From NCBI GenBank assembly GCA_049324575.1, contig JBMONI010000016.1, positions 214,385 to 278,384 of the forward strand: a stretch of 64,000 nucleotides of DNA, read 5' to 3'. The translations under genes were made by a program, and so were the position numbers. Positions within the stretch are counted from its first letter, which is position 1; each line of letters begins with the position of its first letter. The stretch comes from JBMONI01 sp049324575. Its GTDB lineage: Bacteria > Omnitrophota > Omnitrophia > Omnitrophales > Aquincolibacteriaceae. The notes below the pieces were generated by a model that saw nothing but the letters and a program-made list of their open reading frames with translations, was not told the DNA's origin and searched no databases. This document shows positions 1 to 8,513 of the stretch, in pieces.

Positions 1-375
1 TTCTTCGTCGACCCAGTCGCCGTGCTTTTCCCCGTAAACCCCTGTGCTCGAAAGATGAACGATGAGTCGCGGCGGCGTATGAACTCGCAAAGCGTCCAGC
101 AAATGCCGGATCCCCTCGAGATAGACTGCGCGGTAATCGGCTTCCGTCCGCCCGTCGGGAGCCACGGCAATCACGACAAAATGAACCGCCGGAAGATCGC
201 CGAGCGTTCCGGGGCGAGTGAGATCGGCCAGGACGGGAAGCACGGCTTTTCTTTCAAGGGCTTCGCGCCGGGCGGGATCTTTGATGAGACCGAAAACCTT
301 CTGCTTTTCCCGGACGAAATAGGATGCGATGCGGAGGCCGGCGTAGCCCGCGCCCGCGATGAGGATGCGATACAT
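1..375 (-). CDS. NAD-dependent epimerase/SDR family protein (3' part beyond window)
   Basis: This is the first 125 codons of a gene whose end lies outside the window. The frame opens with ATG at 373-375 and begins MYRILIAGAGYAG, a Rossmann dinucleotide-binding start (GxGxxG). It continues to HLSSTGVYGE near residue 112, the Ser-containing strand and S-T-G-V-Y-G motif of extended SDR proteins of the YeeZ/NAD-dependent epimerase type. Such proteins act on nucleotide sugars or related cytosolic substrates; the substrate cannot be read here. It is the last visible gene of the exopolysaccharide operon, 53 bases after wecB, consistent with a sugar-nucleotide role. A small hairpin (394-410) lies in the gap. 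Family call is confident, substrate unknown. Confidence 0.8.
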   Translation of the reverse strand, partial: MYRILIAGAGYAGLRIASYFVREKQKVFGLIKDPARREALERKAVLPVLADLTRPGTLGDLPAVHFVVIAVAPDGRTEADYRAVYLEGIRHLLDALRVHTPPRLIVHLSSTGVYGEKHGDWVDEE

Positions 376-393
376 GCGGATAGTTTATCACAA

Positions 394-410
394 GGGTCCC
401 CGAAGGACCC
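394..410 (-). terminator. Short hairpin between wecB and the epimerase gene
   Basis: A perfect 6-bp stem (394-399 pairs with 405-410) closes a five-base loop reading TTCGG on the minus strand, just after the wecB stop. No T-run follows, so it is more likely an mRNA-stability or pausing hairpin than a full intrinsic terminator. Confidence 0.3.
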
Positions 411-428
411 AGAAGGCTTCGAAAAATC

Positions 429-1535
429 TCAGAGACGCGCGGCGAGAAATCGGAGGATACGCGAAGAGGCCCGGCCGTCCCCGTAAGGATTTTTCTTGCG
501 CCCAAGCCGCGCGCGCAGCGACCGGTCCTCGAGGCACCGAAGGGTCATGCGCAGGATCCTCGCGGGATCCTGTCCTGCCACGAAACTGAAACCCGCCCGG
601 ACGCCTTCCGGCCGCTCGGTGACATTGCGCAACACAACGATCGGTTTGTGAAAGCTCGGCGCTTCTTCCTGGATCCCTCCCGAATCGGTCAGGATCACAT
701 CCGCGCGCATCAGTAAATAAACGAGTTGGTCATAGGCGAGCGGCGCCAACAAACGGATCCTTGGGTGTCCGGCAAGCATTTTTTGGGCGGTCCGCTTGAC
801 GTTCGGGTTCAGATGGACCGGGTAATAGATACGGCCCTCCGGCACCGCGCGCGCAACCGCAAGGATCCCCCGGCAAAGCGACTCGAACGGTTTCCCGAAA
901 CTTTCGCGGCGATGCGCGGTCACAAGGATGATCTTCCCCGAAGCCGGAACCGCAAGGGGCGGCTCCTTGCGCTCTTCGAGTGCGCGTTTCATCATGAAAA
1001 GCGCATCGATCCCCGTATTACCGGTCATGAGGATGGCCCGCTTTTCCACGCCGGCGCGTGCAAGCCTTTTAGCCGCGATCTCGGTCGGCGCAAAATGAAA
1101 ATCGGCGACCTGCGTGATCAGGCGCCGGTTGATCTCCTCGGGAAAAGGCTGGTACTTGTCATCGGTTCGAAGCCCGGCTTCGACATGGCCGACGGGGATC
1201 TTTTCGTAGAACGCCGCGAGCGCGATCAGAAAAGCCGTGCTCGTATCCCCCTGGATCAGCACACAGTCCGGCCGGACCTTCTTCAAAAGCGGCGCGACGC
1301 GGGAGAGGATCCTCTCGCTCAGCCCGGCCAGCGTCTGGTCCGGGGTCATGGCCCGGAGATCGTAATCGGGCCGGAGCTTGAAGAGCCGGGTCACCGGCCT
1401 CAGGAGCTCAACATGCTGACCGCTTTCGAGGATCACCGGCTGAAGTTTCGGATGCCGCTTCATCGCGATCGCCAGCGGCGCCAGCTTGATCGCTTCCGGC
1501 CGCGTTCCCCAGCAGATCAGAATTTTTTTCTTCAT
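429..1535 (-). CDS. wecB: UDP-N-acetylglucosamine 2-epimerase (non-hydrolysing)
   Basis: The 368-residue protein has the normal length of WecB/MnaA. It opens with KKKILICWGTRPEAIKLAP, carries HVEAGLRT near residue 117 and EEINRRL near 132, VTAHRRES near 207, and a C-terminal DSGGIQEEAP near 290, the UDP-binding signature of the GT-B fold. The family interconverts UDP-GlcNAc and UDP-ManNAc in the cytosol. The ATG at 1533-1535 follows a GAGAGGGG ribosome-binding site and lies nine bases after the stop of the TPR/barrel exporter gene. Its place at the end of a polysaccharide operon suggests the exported polymer contains ManNAc or a ManNAc-derived sugar, or that the epimerase feeds another surface glycan. 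Very confident family call. Confidence 0.93.
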   Translation of the reverse strand: MKKKILICWGTRPEAIKLAPLAIAMKRHPKLQPVILESGQHVELLRPVTRLFKLRPDYDLRAMTPDQTLAGLSERILSRVAPLLKKVRPDCVLIQGDTSTAFLIALAAFYEKIPVGHVEAGLRTDDKYQPFPEEINRRLITQVADFHFAPTEIAAKRLARAGVEKRAILMTGNTGIDALFMMKRALEERKEPPLAVPASGKIILVTAHRRESFGKPFESLCRGILAVARAVPEGRIYYPVHLNPNVKRTAQKMLAGHPRIRLLAPLAYDQLVYLLMRADVILTDSGGIQEEAPSFHKPIVVLRNVTERPEGVRAGFSFVAGQDPARILRMTLRCLEDRSLRARLGRKKNPYGDGRASSRILRFLAARL

Positions 1536-1544
1536 AGACCCCTC

Positions 1545-3179
1545 TCAAAAATAAAGGTTGGCATAACCGGTCGCGGCCATGGCCTCGATATTGTGATTGT
1601 CGCGCGACCACGAGAAGCCGCCCATCAGATCGACCCGTTGGAACACTCTCCGCCCGAGATACCCGTAGAATCCGAGCGTATTCCTGCCGAGCGTGGTGAA
1701 TTGATAGTTGACGCCGGTCGTCGCCGTGAACCCCGCGTAAAGCCCCCAATATTTTTCGGCGCTCAGGCCCTGCGTCACCAGATCCATGCTCTCTTCCTCG
1801 CGGACCTTGATCGTCGTGAAATAAGGACTGGCATCGTCCGTCAGGTCATAGGTAAAACGATAGGTCAAACGGACATCCCTTTTTTCAAAACAAGCGCGAG
1901 CGATCTCAAAACCCGCGCTATGTGCCTTGTTCGAATCCCAAAAAGTGAAATATTGATGCTGGAGCGTAGCCTCCCAGCGGTCCCGCGGCGTCCAGGTCAG
2001 GCTGTTCCTCAAATTCCAACGCGGGTTGAGATCATGATCGGCCGGCTCCCAGTTCAGCACAACGCGGTGCCAAAGTCTTTCATGAAGCCTCGTCTGAAGA
2101 CCGGCGCCATAACTGGCCGTGGTCTTTTTCGTCGTATCGTCATGACGGGTCCCCCACCGCAAAAGGGTTTTGAGCGAACGGGTCAGCGGATGGGCATATT
2201 CGACCGCATGATAAAGGGTCTCGGTCTGACGACGCTGTGTTCCCGAACGGTCGCGTTCCGTATAGTAGAGGAACGAGTAAGCGAGGTTCGGCCCGGCCGT
2301 AAGATCGATCTCGTTCATGCGGGCGTTGAGCTGGCGCGCGGTCTCGGGATTGAAATTCGCAAGCTGGCCGTAAAGTTCGCGCGCCGCATCATAGTTGCCT
2401 CCGTAAAGATACGCATAGCCGAGCTCGCGCAGGACCTCCGGATCTTCAGGCCTCTGTTCGTAGAGTTTTACATAATAAGCCTGCGACTTCTCCCACTGCT
2501 GGGTCCAGCTGTAAAGCTGGGCAAGTTCTTTCATCGCTTCCCAATTCTTTGGTTCGCGCCGAAGCACTTCTTCATAGACAGGGATCGCCTCTTCAAAGCG
2601 ATGGGACCAGTTGAGGAGCCTTCCTTTCCGCAAAAGCATTCCGGGATCGGCAGGATCGACCTTCAAAAGGGATTCGACCTCGGGCAAAGCCTCCTCCCAG
2701 CGTTTCTCCCATTCGAGATAAAGCGCGTGATCGCGCCGGGCTTCGTTGAAACCGGGATCTTCGGCGAGCAGTCTTTCGAGAGCCGCGATTGCTTCCGGAC
2801 GCCGGCCGCCCCGCTCAAGCGCCCGCGGCCAGGCGAGCCTTAGCGCGGCGGCATAAGGGCGGAGAAAGACCGCTTTTTCAAAACTCCGTTTTGCCTGGTC
2901 CCAATCGCGCGCATCCGCGAAGACATCCCCTGCTTCTTTCAGGAGATCGGGATTTTTCGGAAAATCAGTGACAAGCTGCGCATAACTTTCTTTCGCAAAA
3001 TCATAGGTTTTAAGATCGCGGTAGGATCTTGCTTTTTCAAGAACGGCTTTTTTTTCGGGGCCCAACGCGTCCGTATCCCAGTCGCCGGGAAGCTCCGCGC
3101 CAAACGCTCCGCCGGCCCCAAGGAGGAAAAGACAAATAGCGCAGGACCCTGCCCGGAAGGAACGCAGGGAAAAGGACAT
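1545..3179 (-). CDS. TPR protein with outer-membrane beta-barrel, polysaccharide exporter (PgaA/BcsC-like)
   Basis: The 544-residue protein starts at ATG 3177-3179, which shares its A with the upstream TGA stop (TGATG), implying translational coupling. A Sec signal peptide (MSFSLRSFRAGS..., ending GGAFGA) is followed by several TPR-type helical repeats (about residues 45-270, e.g. KTYDFAKESYAQLVTDFP) and a C-terminal half rich in alternating aromatic strands that ends in Phe (ANLYF), typical of outer-membrane barrels. TPR plus barrel is the architecture of PgaA and BcsC, which pass PNAG or cellulose across the outer membrane. The barrel here is about 270 residues and the TPR region shorter than in BcsC. 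Directly downstream of the BcsB-like gene, it is the probable exit pore. A longer reading upstream of this ATG would only overlap the BcsB-like gene and is not used. Confidence 0.8.
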   Translation of the reverse strand: MSFSLRSFRAGSCAICLFLLGAGGAFGAELPGDWDTDALGPEKKAVLEKARSYRDLKTYDFAKESYAQLVTDFPKNPDLLKEAGDVFADARDWDQAKRSFEKAVFLRPYAAALRLAWPRALERGGRRPEAIAALERLLAEDPGFNEARRDHALYLEWEKRWEEALPEVESLLKVDPADPGMLLRKGRLLNWSHRFEEAIPVYEEVLRREPKNWEAMKELAQLYSWTQQWEKSQAYYVKLYEQRPEDPEVLRELGYAYLYGGNYDAARELYGQLANFNPETARQLNARMNEIDLTAGPNLAYSFLYYTERDRSGTQRRQTETLYHAVEYAHPLTRSLKTLLRWGTRHDDTTKKTTASYGAGLQTRLHERLWHRVVLNWEPADHDLNPRWNLRNSLTWTPRDRWEATLQHQYFTFWDSNKAHSAGFEIARACFEKRDVRLTYRFTYDLTDDASPYFTTIKVREEESMDLVTQGLSAEKYWGLYAGFTATTGVNYQFTTLGRNTLGFYGYLGRRVFQRVDLMGGFSWSRDNHNIEAMAATGYANLYF

Positions 3180-5338
3180 CAGATCTCCTTGAAAGGGTCC
3201 TGGCCGCCACTCCGGTGGCGCCGGAAAAGCATGAGTACCACGGCCAGGATCAGAACGATCACACAAATCGCCCACACCTTGGCCGCAAGCGGGATCCCCC
3301 GAAAACCTTTCTTCTTTTTCAGCCCCTGGGCATAGGAATCCGACTGGCCTTTGCCGTTCACAAGAACGATATTGCCGGACCATTCGGAAGCGACCTTGCG
3401 GTCGAGAAAGACTTCGGACGCCTTTTTCAGAAGGGCCGGAGTCCCGGCCGTGAGCACAAGCACCGAGCGGCCGGCCGCCCATGGAGAACGCAGCCACTGC
3501 AGAACGGCCGCGTCCTGAACGAATTGCGGAAGGATCTCGAGACGGCTCCTGAGCGGCTCTCCTTTGTCCGTATCCAAGGGAAGCGGAAGCTTGGGATTGA
3601 GCTCCCGGATGATCGCGTGATCCAAAAGCGAACCGACCAGGATCATATCGTCCTGGCCCCATTGCGCTTTTTCGACCTCGGAGACCTTCAAGATCCGGAT
3701 CTCCGCGTCTTCGCGCGAAGTCGTCAGGGAATAGGTCGCATAGACGAGATTCAGCGCCGTTTCAAAATGCTCCGCCCCGGCCGCATCCGGAAGCACCAGC
3801 TTGACCGACGACAGCCCCTTCTCGTCCATGAAGGCCGAGGGGTAATAACTCAGATCCGTTTCGCTCCGGATCCCGTGCGGCGTCTGAAAGCGCGAAGTGT
3901 CATGCAAAATGACCCAGGCCTTGTCATGATGGGGATCCAGGCACCACAACTCCTCGGTGCGGCCGGACCCGAGCGAAAGCGCCGCGCGGATCAAAAAATA
4001 AAAATGCTTCTGCTCCAGCATGGCCTCGGGAAGACGGACCTGGAATCTCGCTTTGCCCTCAGTGCCGGTCAGTTTGAAACTTTTCAGAGGGGTATCGTTC
4101 AAAAGAACGGAAAGGATCGAGGCGTTCGGATCCAGAAGCGGAGAATAACTCACGTCGAGCTCAAGGGAAGTCCCCGGCAGAAGCTCCCACTGCGGCGGGA
4201 CCGTGTACAAGAGATCGGCGCTGGTCTCGAAGATCCCGGTCAGCTTCGTCGCGCCGTAACCCAGGTCCTTGAAAGAGGGGTTCTCCCGTTTCGGGAATTT
4301 TTCGAGCCTGCGGACCGCTTTGGAGCTGTCCACAATCGCATGATCGCCGCTCATTTTTCCGACGATCACCGGATCCGTCATCGCACGGGCCGCCGCCAGA
4401 ACCGCAGCGGGCTGCTGCGCTGAGATCAGCAGGAGGCTTTTGCCGGAACCCGGAACCGTTTCTCCCGCCGCGACAAGCCCCCGGTCATTCTCGAGCCCCG
4501 CGAGATCCTCCGTGCCGAATCGCCGGACGAGGTCCTCCCGGAAAGGCTGATGGTCCAGGACCCCGATCGCGATCACATTGTGCGACCCGAGGATATCCGC
4601 CGGCGGCCGCCCGAGAAAGACCCGCATGCCGGGATAGCTGAAAGGTTCGAGTTCCGCGAAATATTTGACAAACACCGCGGCGGCTTGCAATTCCTCCGCA
4701 AGCGGTTCGGCCGGCAGAACGAAAGCCAGCGGGAAAGCCGTCATCGGCCCACGTTCAACAAAAGGTTTGGGAAAGATCCGAAGTTCCTCGACGGCCTTCA
4801 GACGGTATTTCAATTCCAGGTAGGAGTCCTTGTGGATCACGACCCAATTCGCGGGATTGGATAGTTCCTGGCAGGGATGTTCGATATCGCCGATCGCATA
4901 AGCGCGGAACCGGACCCCATTGATCCCGGCCTTCAGCGCAGACAGAGGAATCTCTGCTTCATAGGTCTTCCTGGCAGCATTCGCACCCGAAAGGACCAGG
5001 CTCGCTTTGGGCTCGTCATTGAACCAGACCGTCAAGGTCGACTCCTGGGAAAGCGTTTCCGAATGGCTCATCCCGTAGACTAACTTCGGGGGCCCGACCA
5101 ATTCGATGTTCTCAGGAATCGTTACCCAAGCATAGCGTTCGTTATAGATCCCGGTTGCCACATAATTCTGCCCTGGGAGCAGCGGAACTTTCGCCGTGAG
5201 GATCTTTTCCCGCTCGACCGCGGGCAAAGCCGTATTGGAGGCCGGCTCCGAAGCACCGAATGCCGTGGAGGCAAGCAACGCAACCGCAAAAAAAACAACG
5301 CTTATTTTTGCAAATGAAATCTTTGTGTTTTGCTCCAA
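3179..5338 (-). CDS. BcsB-like periplasmic polysaccharide synthase subunit
   Basis: The 719-residue product has a signal segment (VVFFAVALLASTAFGA), two long beta-rich regions and a single C-terminal membrane helix (VWAICVIVLILAVVLML) followed by basic residues, the layout of BcsB, which receives the nascent glycan in the periplasm. Recognisable family stretches include GIYNERYAWVTIPEN near the N-terminus and CQELSNPANWVVI. I chose TTG at 5336-5338 because AAGGAAGG sits five bases upstream; an ATG at 5410 would overlap the glycosyltransferase gene by 109 bases and would bury the signal peptide. The remaining overlap with the glycosyltransferase is 37 bases. It should bind the family 2 synthase encoded just upstream. 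Family confident; polymer identity not determined. Confidence 0.82.
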   Translation of the reverse strand: MEQNTKISFAKISVVFFAVALLASTAFGASEPASNTALPAVEREKILTAKVPLLPGQNYVATGIYNERYAWVTIPENIELVGPPKLVYGMSHSETLSQESTLTVWFNDEPKASLVLSGANAARKTYEAEIPLSALKAGINGVRFRAYAIGDIEHPCQELSNPANWVVIHKDSYLELKYRLKAVEELRIFPKPFVERGPMTAFPLAFVLPAEPLAEELQAAAVFVKYFAELEPFSYPGMRVFLGRPPADILGSHNVIAIGVLDHQPFREDLVRRFGTEDLAGLENDRGLVAAGETVPGSGKSLLLISAQQPAAVLAAARAMTDPVIVGKMSGDHAIVDSSKAVRRLEKFPKRENPSFKDLGYGATKLTGIFETSADLLYTVPPQWELLPGTSLELDVSYSPLLDPNASILSVLLNDTPLKSFKLTGTEGKARFQVRLPEAMLEQKHFYFLIRAALSLGSGRTEELWCLDPHHDKAWVILHDTSRFQTPHGIRSETDLSYYPSAFMDEKGLSSVKLVLPDAAGAEHFETALNLVYATYSLTTSREDAEIRILKVSEVEKAQWGQDDMILVGSLLDHAIIRELNPKLPLPLDTDKGEPLRSRLEILPQFVQDAAVLQWLRSPWAAGRSVLVLTAGTPALLKKASEVFLDRKVASEWSGNIVLVNGKGQSDSYAQGLKKKKGFRGIPLAAKVWAICVIVLILAVVLMLFRRHRSGGQDPFKEI

Positions 5339-6564
5339 AACGGCCTTCCTTTTCGGTTGCCCAAACCGGCGATCATGCTCCAGACGCTCAGCACGATCCA
5401 CATCTGACAATAGGTGAAATACATTAGCACCGCGATCCCGATATTTTCCAGCGTAAATTCCGAGGTCTCCTCAAAGGTCAGGGTCACGCAGATCGAGATG
5501 ACGAAAAGAAAGAACGCCATCATCCAGGTCAAGACAAGCGGCCCGGCGACCGTCACTTTGAGAAGCCCGATCACTCCGCCCACAAAGATCAGGTCTGAAA
5601 TGATGAGCGACCACAATAAAAGCGCATAGACCAGTACCATGTAAAGAACGACACGGACGTTCTTTAGCTTGAAGCGGTCCGGGCGGAAGTACTTCTGCAC
5701 GATATACTGATTCCCCTGCAGCCAGCGCAGCCGCTGGCGGAACCAGACGGGGACAGTCTCGGGCTCCTGCTCCCAGGTGATCGAAAAGGGATTAAAGCTG
5801 ATCCGGTAACCCAGCTCCTGGATCTGCAGCGAGAGCTCGGTGTCCTCGGTGAGCGCGCGGGTGTCCCATCCGCCAAGATAATCGAGCACTTTTTTCCAGA
5901 CCACGAAATTCGTTCCCGGGATCGTGGCGATCCCGTGCAGATGATAGCGGCCGCCCTGGACCATCCACTGGTGCGAGATGAACTCCAGATTGATGAAACG
6001 GGTCAAGAGGTTCTTTTTCCGGTTTTGTGTCCGCACCTTTCCGCAAACGACCGCCAGTTTCGGATCCGAAACAAGTTCCGCAACAAGGTATTTGAGCGCA
6101 TTGGGTTCGGGGCTGTTATCCGCATCATAGACACAGATCACATCGCCACGCGCCTGTTTAAGCCCGAGATTCAGCGCATGGGACTTCCCTTTTCCGCCGA
6201 CCCCGGGCGCGATATGGACCGGCCGGACCCTGCGGTACTTTGACGCGAACCGATCAAGGATCTCGCCGGTCCGGTCGCTCGAGTTATCGTTCAGGGGAAC
6301 GATCTCGATCCGGTCCCTGGGATAATCGAGCTCGAGCATGGCCTGCAGAGTTCGTTCGATCACGATCTCTTCATTGTGCGCGGGGATAAGGACGGTCACG
6401 AACGGCGGGTCCGAGAAGTCTTTCAGATATTTTTGGAGACGGGCCCGGCTCTTCAGAAAGAAATCATACGCGGTGATCAGGAGGAAGGAATGATAGAAAA
6501 GAATGGCCCACATGCCGATCACGCAGATCAGAAAAAGGATATCCAGGACTTCGTGCTGGAACAT
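5302..6564 (-). CDS. Processive family 2 glycosyltransferase (PgaC/BcsA-type synthase)
   Basis: This 420-residue inner-membrane protein has N-terminal membrane helices (about 8-30), a GT2 domain beginning VTVLIPAHNEE, and three or more C-terminal helices. The catalytic set of processive synthases is visible: NDNSSD, YDADNSPEP (DxD), TEDTELS and QRLRWLQGN (Q/RxxRW). It lacks a PilZ domain, so unlike BcsA it cannot bind cyclic-di-GMP itself. Length and motifs fit PgaC/HAS-type synthases that polymerise a UDP-sugar and push the chain through the membrane. It lies 14 bases after the DUF2334 gene; an unbroken run of nine G residues forms the only purine-rich ribosome-binding element, three bases from the ATG. 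Paired with the BcsB-like partner it forms the synthase core. Confidence 0.88.
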   Translation of the reverse strand: MFQHEVLDILFLICVIGMWAILFYHSFLLITAYDFFLKSRARLQKYLKDFSDPPFVTVLIPAHNEEIVIERTLQAMLELDYPRDRIEIVPLNDNSSDRTGEILDRFASKYRRVRPVHIAPGVGGKGKSHALNLGLKQARGDVICVYDADNSPEPNALKYLVAELVSDPKLAVVCGKVRTQNRKKNLLTRFINLEFISHQWMVQGGRYHLHGIATIPGTNFVVWKKVLDYLGGWDTRALTEDTELSLQIQELGYRISFNPFSITWEQEPETVPVWFRQRLRWLQGNQYIVQKYFRPDRFKLKNVRVVLYMVLVYALLLWSLIISDLIFVGGVIGLLKVTVAGPLVLTWMMAFFLFVISICVTLTFEETSEFTLENIGIAVLMYFTYCQMWIVLSVWSMIAGLGNRKGRPFWSKTQRFHLQK

Positions 6565-6567
6565 GCG

Positions 6568-6576
6568 CCCCCCCCC
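6568..6576 (-). promoter_or_regulatory. G9 homopolymer serving as ribosome-binding region
   Basis: On the coding strand nine consecutive G residues are followed by CGC and the ATG of the GT2 synthase gene (6562-6564). There is no other Shine-Dalgarno-like sequence. Homopolymers of this kind can change length by slippage; whether this one does is inference. Confidence 0.4.
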
Positions 6577-6578
6577 GC

Positions 6579-8513
6579 TCAGTCTTTTTTCCTGAAATGG
6601 CTACGGTAAGACGAGGTCCGGTCCAAAAGAATCATGGCCACGCGCCCGACGAAAAAAGCCGTAAAGATCAAAAGGGCCCAAACAAGCCAGCGCTGCACCG
6701 TCCCGACCAGGGAGTTGGTCTCCCCGATCAGGAAATATTGCGCGCGGGTAAGGATCGTTTTCGACACCGAGGGCTTTTCTTTCAATTTCTCCGCGAGCAG
6801 GATCCCGCCGTCCTTCAGGGGGACGGAAAGGACCGCGCGGCCCCGCACCGGCGACGACGAAAGGAAGCCGGACCGCGTACGCCATCGGAAGTCCATGAGG
6901 GCCGTACGCAGCCATTCGCCGTCCATCGGCCATTCGAGCGTCCGGGGATCTTCGCCGCCCATCGCAAGGTCCAGGACCGGTGGCAAGAGAGGAAAAGGAT
7001 CTTCGCCGATCCCCGCAAAGATCATCGCGTTCTCCCCGCGCACGACGGCCGGAAATTCACGCAGGTCCAGGGGCTCGAAGCCGAGATCGAGGAGCGCTTC
7101 GGCGATCTTCCGCACATACTTCTCCTCGAAATAGGAATGGTAGAAAACGCCGGCGACCGCATCGCGGACGACCCGGAGTTCGGCCGCACGGCGGAGAATA
7201 TCCTCCGCCGTTTTATTCTCCTCGAGATTCACGTACCCCAGATTCTCCGGAATCACCCGCTGTCCATAAATGTCGCGGATCATATAGGGGAACTCCTGGG
7301 AAGCCTTGTAAGTGCGATCGGATACCTGTCGCCGCTCGACCGCGGTCGAAAAATAGCGGGCCATCGTGCGGTAATCCCGTTCGGAGGCCGCATAATGCGG
7401 GGTCTCCCATCCCAGGGGATAGAGCTCGAGGGCGACCAGTTCCCGGATGCCCGATTCCAGTTTTTCGCGGACGGTCTCTTCGGAATACTCCTCGATCGGC
7501 CGGTCCCGGGGCACATCCCAGAACTCATGCCCCTCGCCCGATTCGTTCTTCCACTGATGCGTGTATCCGTGGAGCAGGACACTGCCGCCTTGCTCCATGC
7601 ATCCGCGGAGCGCGCTCACCAGATGCAAACGGTCCTTCAGCGCAGCTTGTTTTCCGGTCTTGGGATCGCGGTACTGGGGGATCACCCCCATCATGAAAGG
7701 AAGGTTCAGCCCGGAAAGCTCCCGGCAGATCTCGCGAAGCCTCGCCGGATCGCGGTTGGGATGGATATCCTCGATGCGAATATAGAACTGCGGACGCCGG
7801 ACATGCGGTTCTCCAAACACCTCATGCAAAAGCTCGCAGAAAAGAAGCTGGGAAACCCCGCCCAGGACATGATCCGGAAAATACCAAAGATTCTTCGCGC
7901 GCACCGCGAACGGGATCGAGCCTGCGGTCCCGTCCAAAAGCCCGGAGGTCCTTGCAATCCCGCGATCCGTCACCTGGATCTCGGGGACCTTCTCAGCCGT
8001 AGCACGGCTGAGGACCTGTCCCTCATGGATCAGCCGGACGAGCCCTCCCTGCGCGGGAAGGACCTTGAATCCGTATTCTGCGTCATAGCGCGCGATAAAA
8101 GACTCGAAATTCCACCGAAGCCAGACCACGGTCGTTGCGGGATACTTCGGAATATCCTCCTCAAGATCCGCCGGCGCTTTCGCGCCGAACGGCCATCCGA
8201 GATAGAAAACATAGTCGTAAGACCGGATCATCCCGGGGATATAGCGCTCGACGGGCGCGTTGGCCGTCTCGACATCGAAGTGCCCGAGAAGGTTCGTCAG
8301 CATGACGGCATTATCGGGGATCCCGGCGGGTGTTGCCGGAGGCCCGCCTTCCGAAGGTTGATGATAAAGGAGGAGGACCTTCTTAGGCGAGCCAGGAAGC
8401 TTGTCCGCAGCCCACAGGCGTGGGAGTCCCTGCAAAAAAAAGGCCCCGAAGATCAAGCATGCGAGGGGCCCGACTGGAACGATACGTTTTTTTTTGAACA
8501 CGTTTCTTTTCAA
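6579..8513 (-). CDS. DUF2334 polysaccharide-deacetylase-like membrane-anchored protein
   Basis: The 644-residue protein has an N-terminal signal or anchor (about residues 12-32), an extracytoplasmic region and a C-terminal membrane helix (WLVWALLIFTAFFVGRVAMILL) with a basic tail. The central part carries DUF2334/NodB-fold marks: FYIRIEDIHP near residue 243 (metal-binding Asp), LLHGYTHQW near 315 (H-x-x-x-H) and GWETPHYAAS near 375. The family is predicted to deacetylate carbohydrates. In this operon it would modify the exported polymer in the periplasm, as PgaB does for PNAG. The N-terminal region (about 40-235) resembles a separate Rossmann-like module of unknown role. Its ATG overlaps the stop of the GGDEF-like gene by four bases. 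Function inferred from fold and context. Confidence 0.75.
   Translation of the reverse strand: MKRNVFKKKRIVPVGPLACLIFGAFFLQGLPRLWAADKLPGSPKKVLLLYHQPSEGGPPATPAGIPDNAVMLTNLLGHFDVETANAPVERYIPGMIRSYDYVFYLGWPFGAKAPADLEEDIPKYPATTVVWLRWNFESFIARYDAEYGFKVLPAQGGLVRLIHEGQVLSRATAEKVPEIQVTDRGIARTSGLLDGTAGSIPFAVRAKNLWYFPDHVLGGVSQLLFCELLHEVFGEPHVRRPQFYIRIEDIHPNRDPARLREICRELSGLNLPFMMGVIPQYRDPKTGKQAALKDRLHLVSALRGCMEQGGSVLLHGYTHQWKNESGEGHEFWDVPRDRPIEEYSEETVREKLESGIRELVALELYPLGWETPHYAASERDYRTMARYFSTAVERRQVSDRTYKASQEFPYMIRDIYGQRVIPENLGYVNLEENKTAEDILRRAAELRVVRDAVAGVFYHSYFEEKYVRKIAEALLDLGFEPLDLREFPAVVRGENAMIFAGIGEDPFPLLPPVLDLAMGGEDPRTLEWPMDGEWLRTALMDFRWRTRSGFLSSSPVRGRAVLSVPLKDGGILLAEKLKEKPSVSKTILTRAQYFLIGETNSLVGTVQRWLVWALLIFTAFFVGRVAMILLDRTSSYRSHFRKKD

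Noticed and set aside
726..2843. Long plus-strand frame of about 700 codons opposite wecB and the TPR exporter
   Set aside because: It is antisense to well-supported genes, has no domain or plausible start, and its Arg/Pro/His-rich composition is what GC-rich coding DNA gives when read backwards. The same applies to long frames at 3215-4423, 6597-8624, 9986-11197 and 29503-30840.
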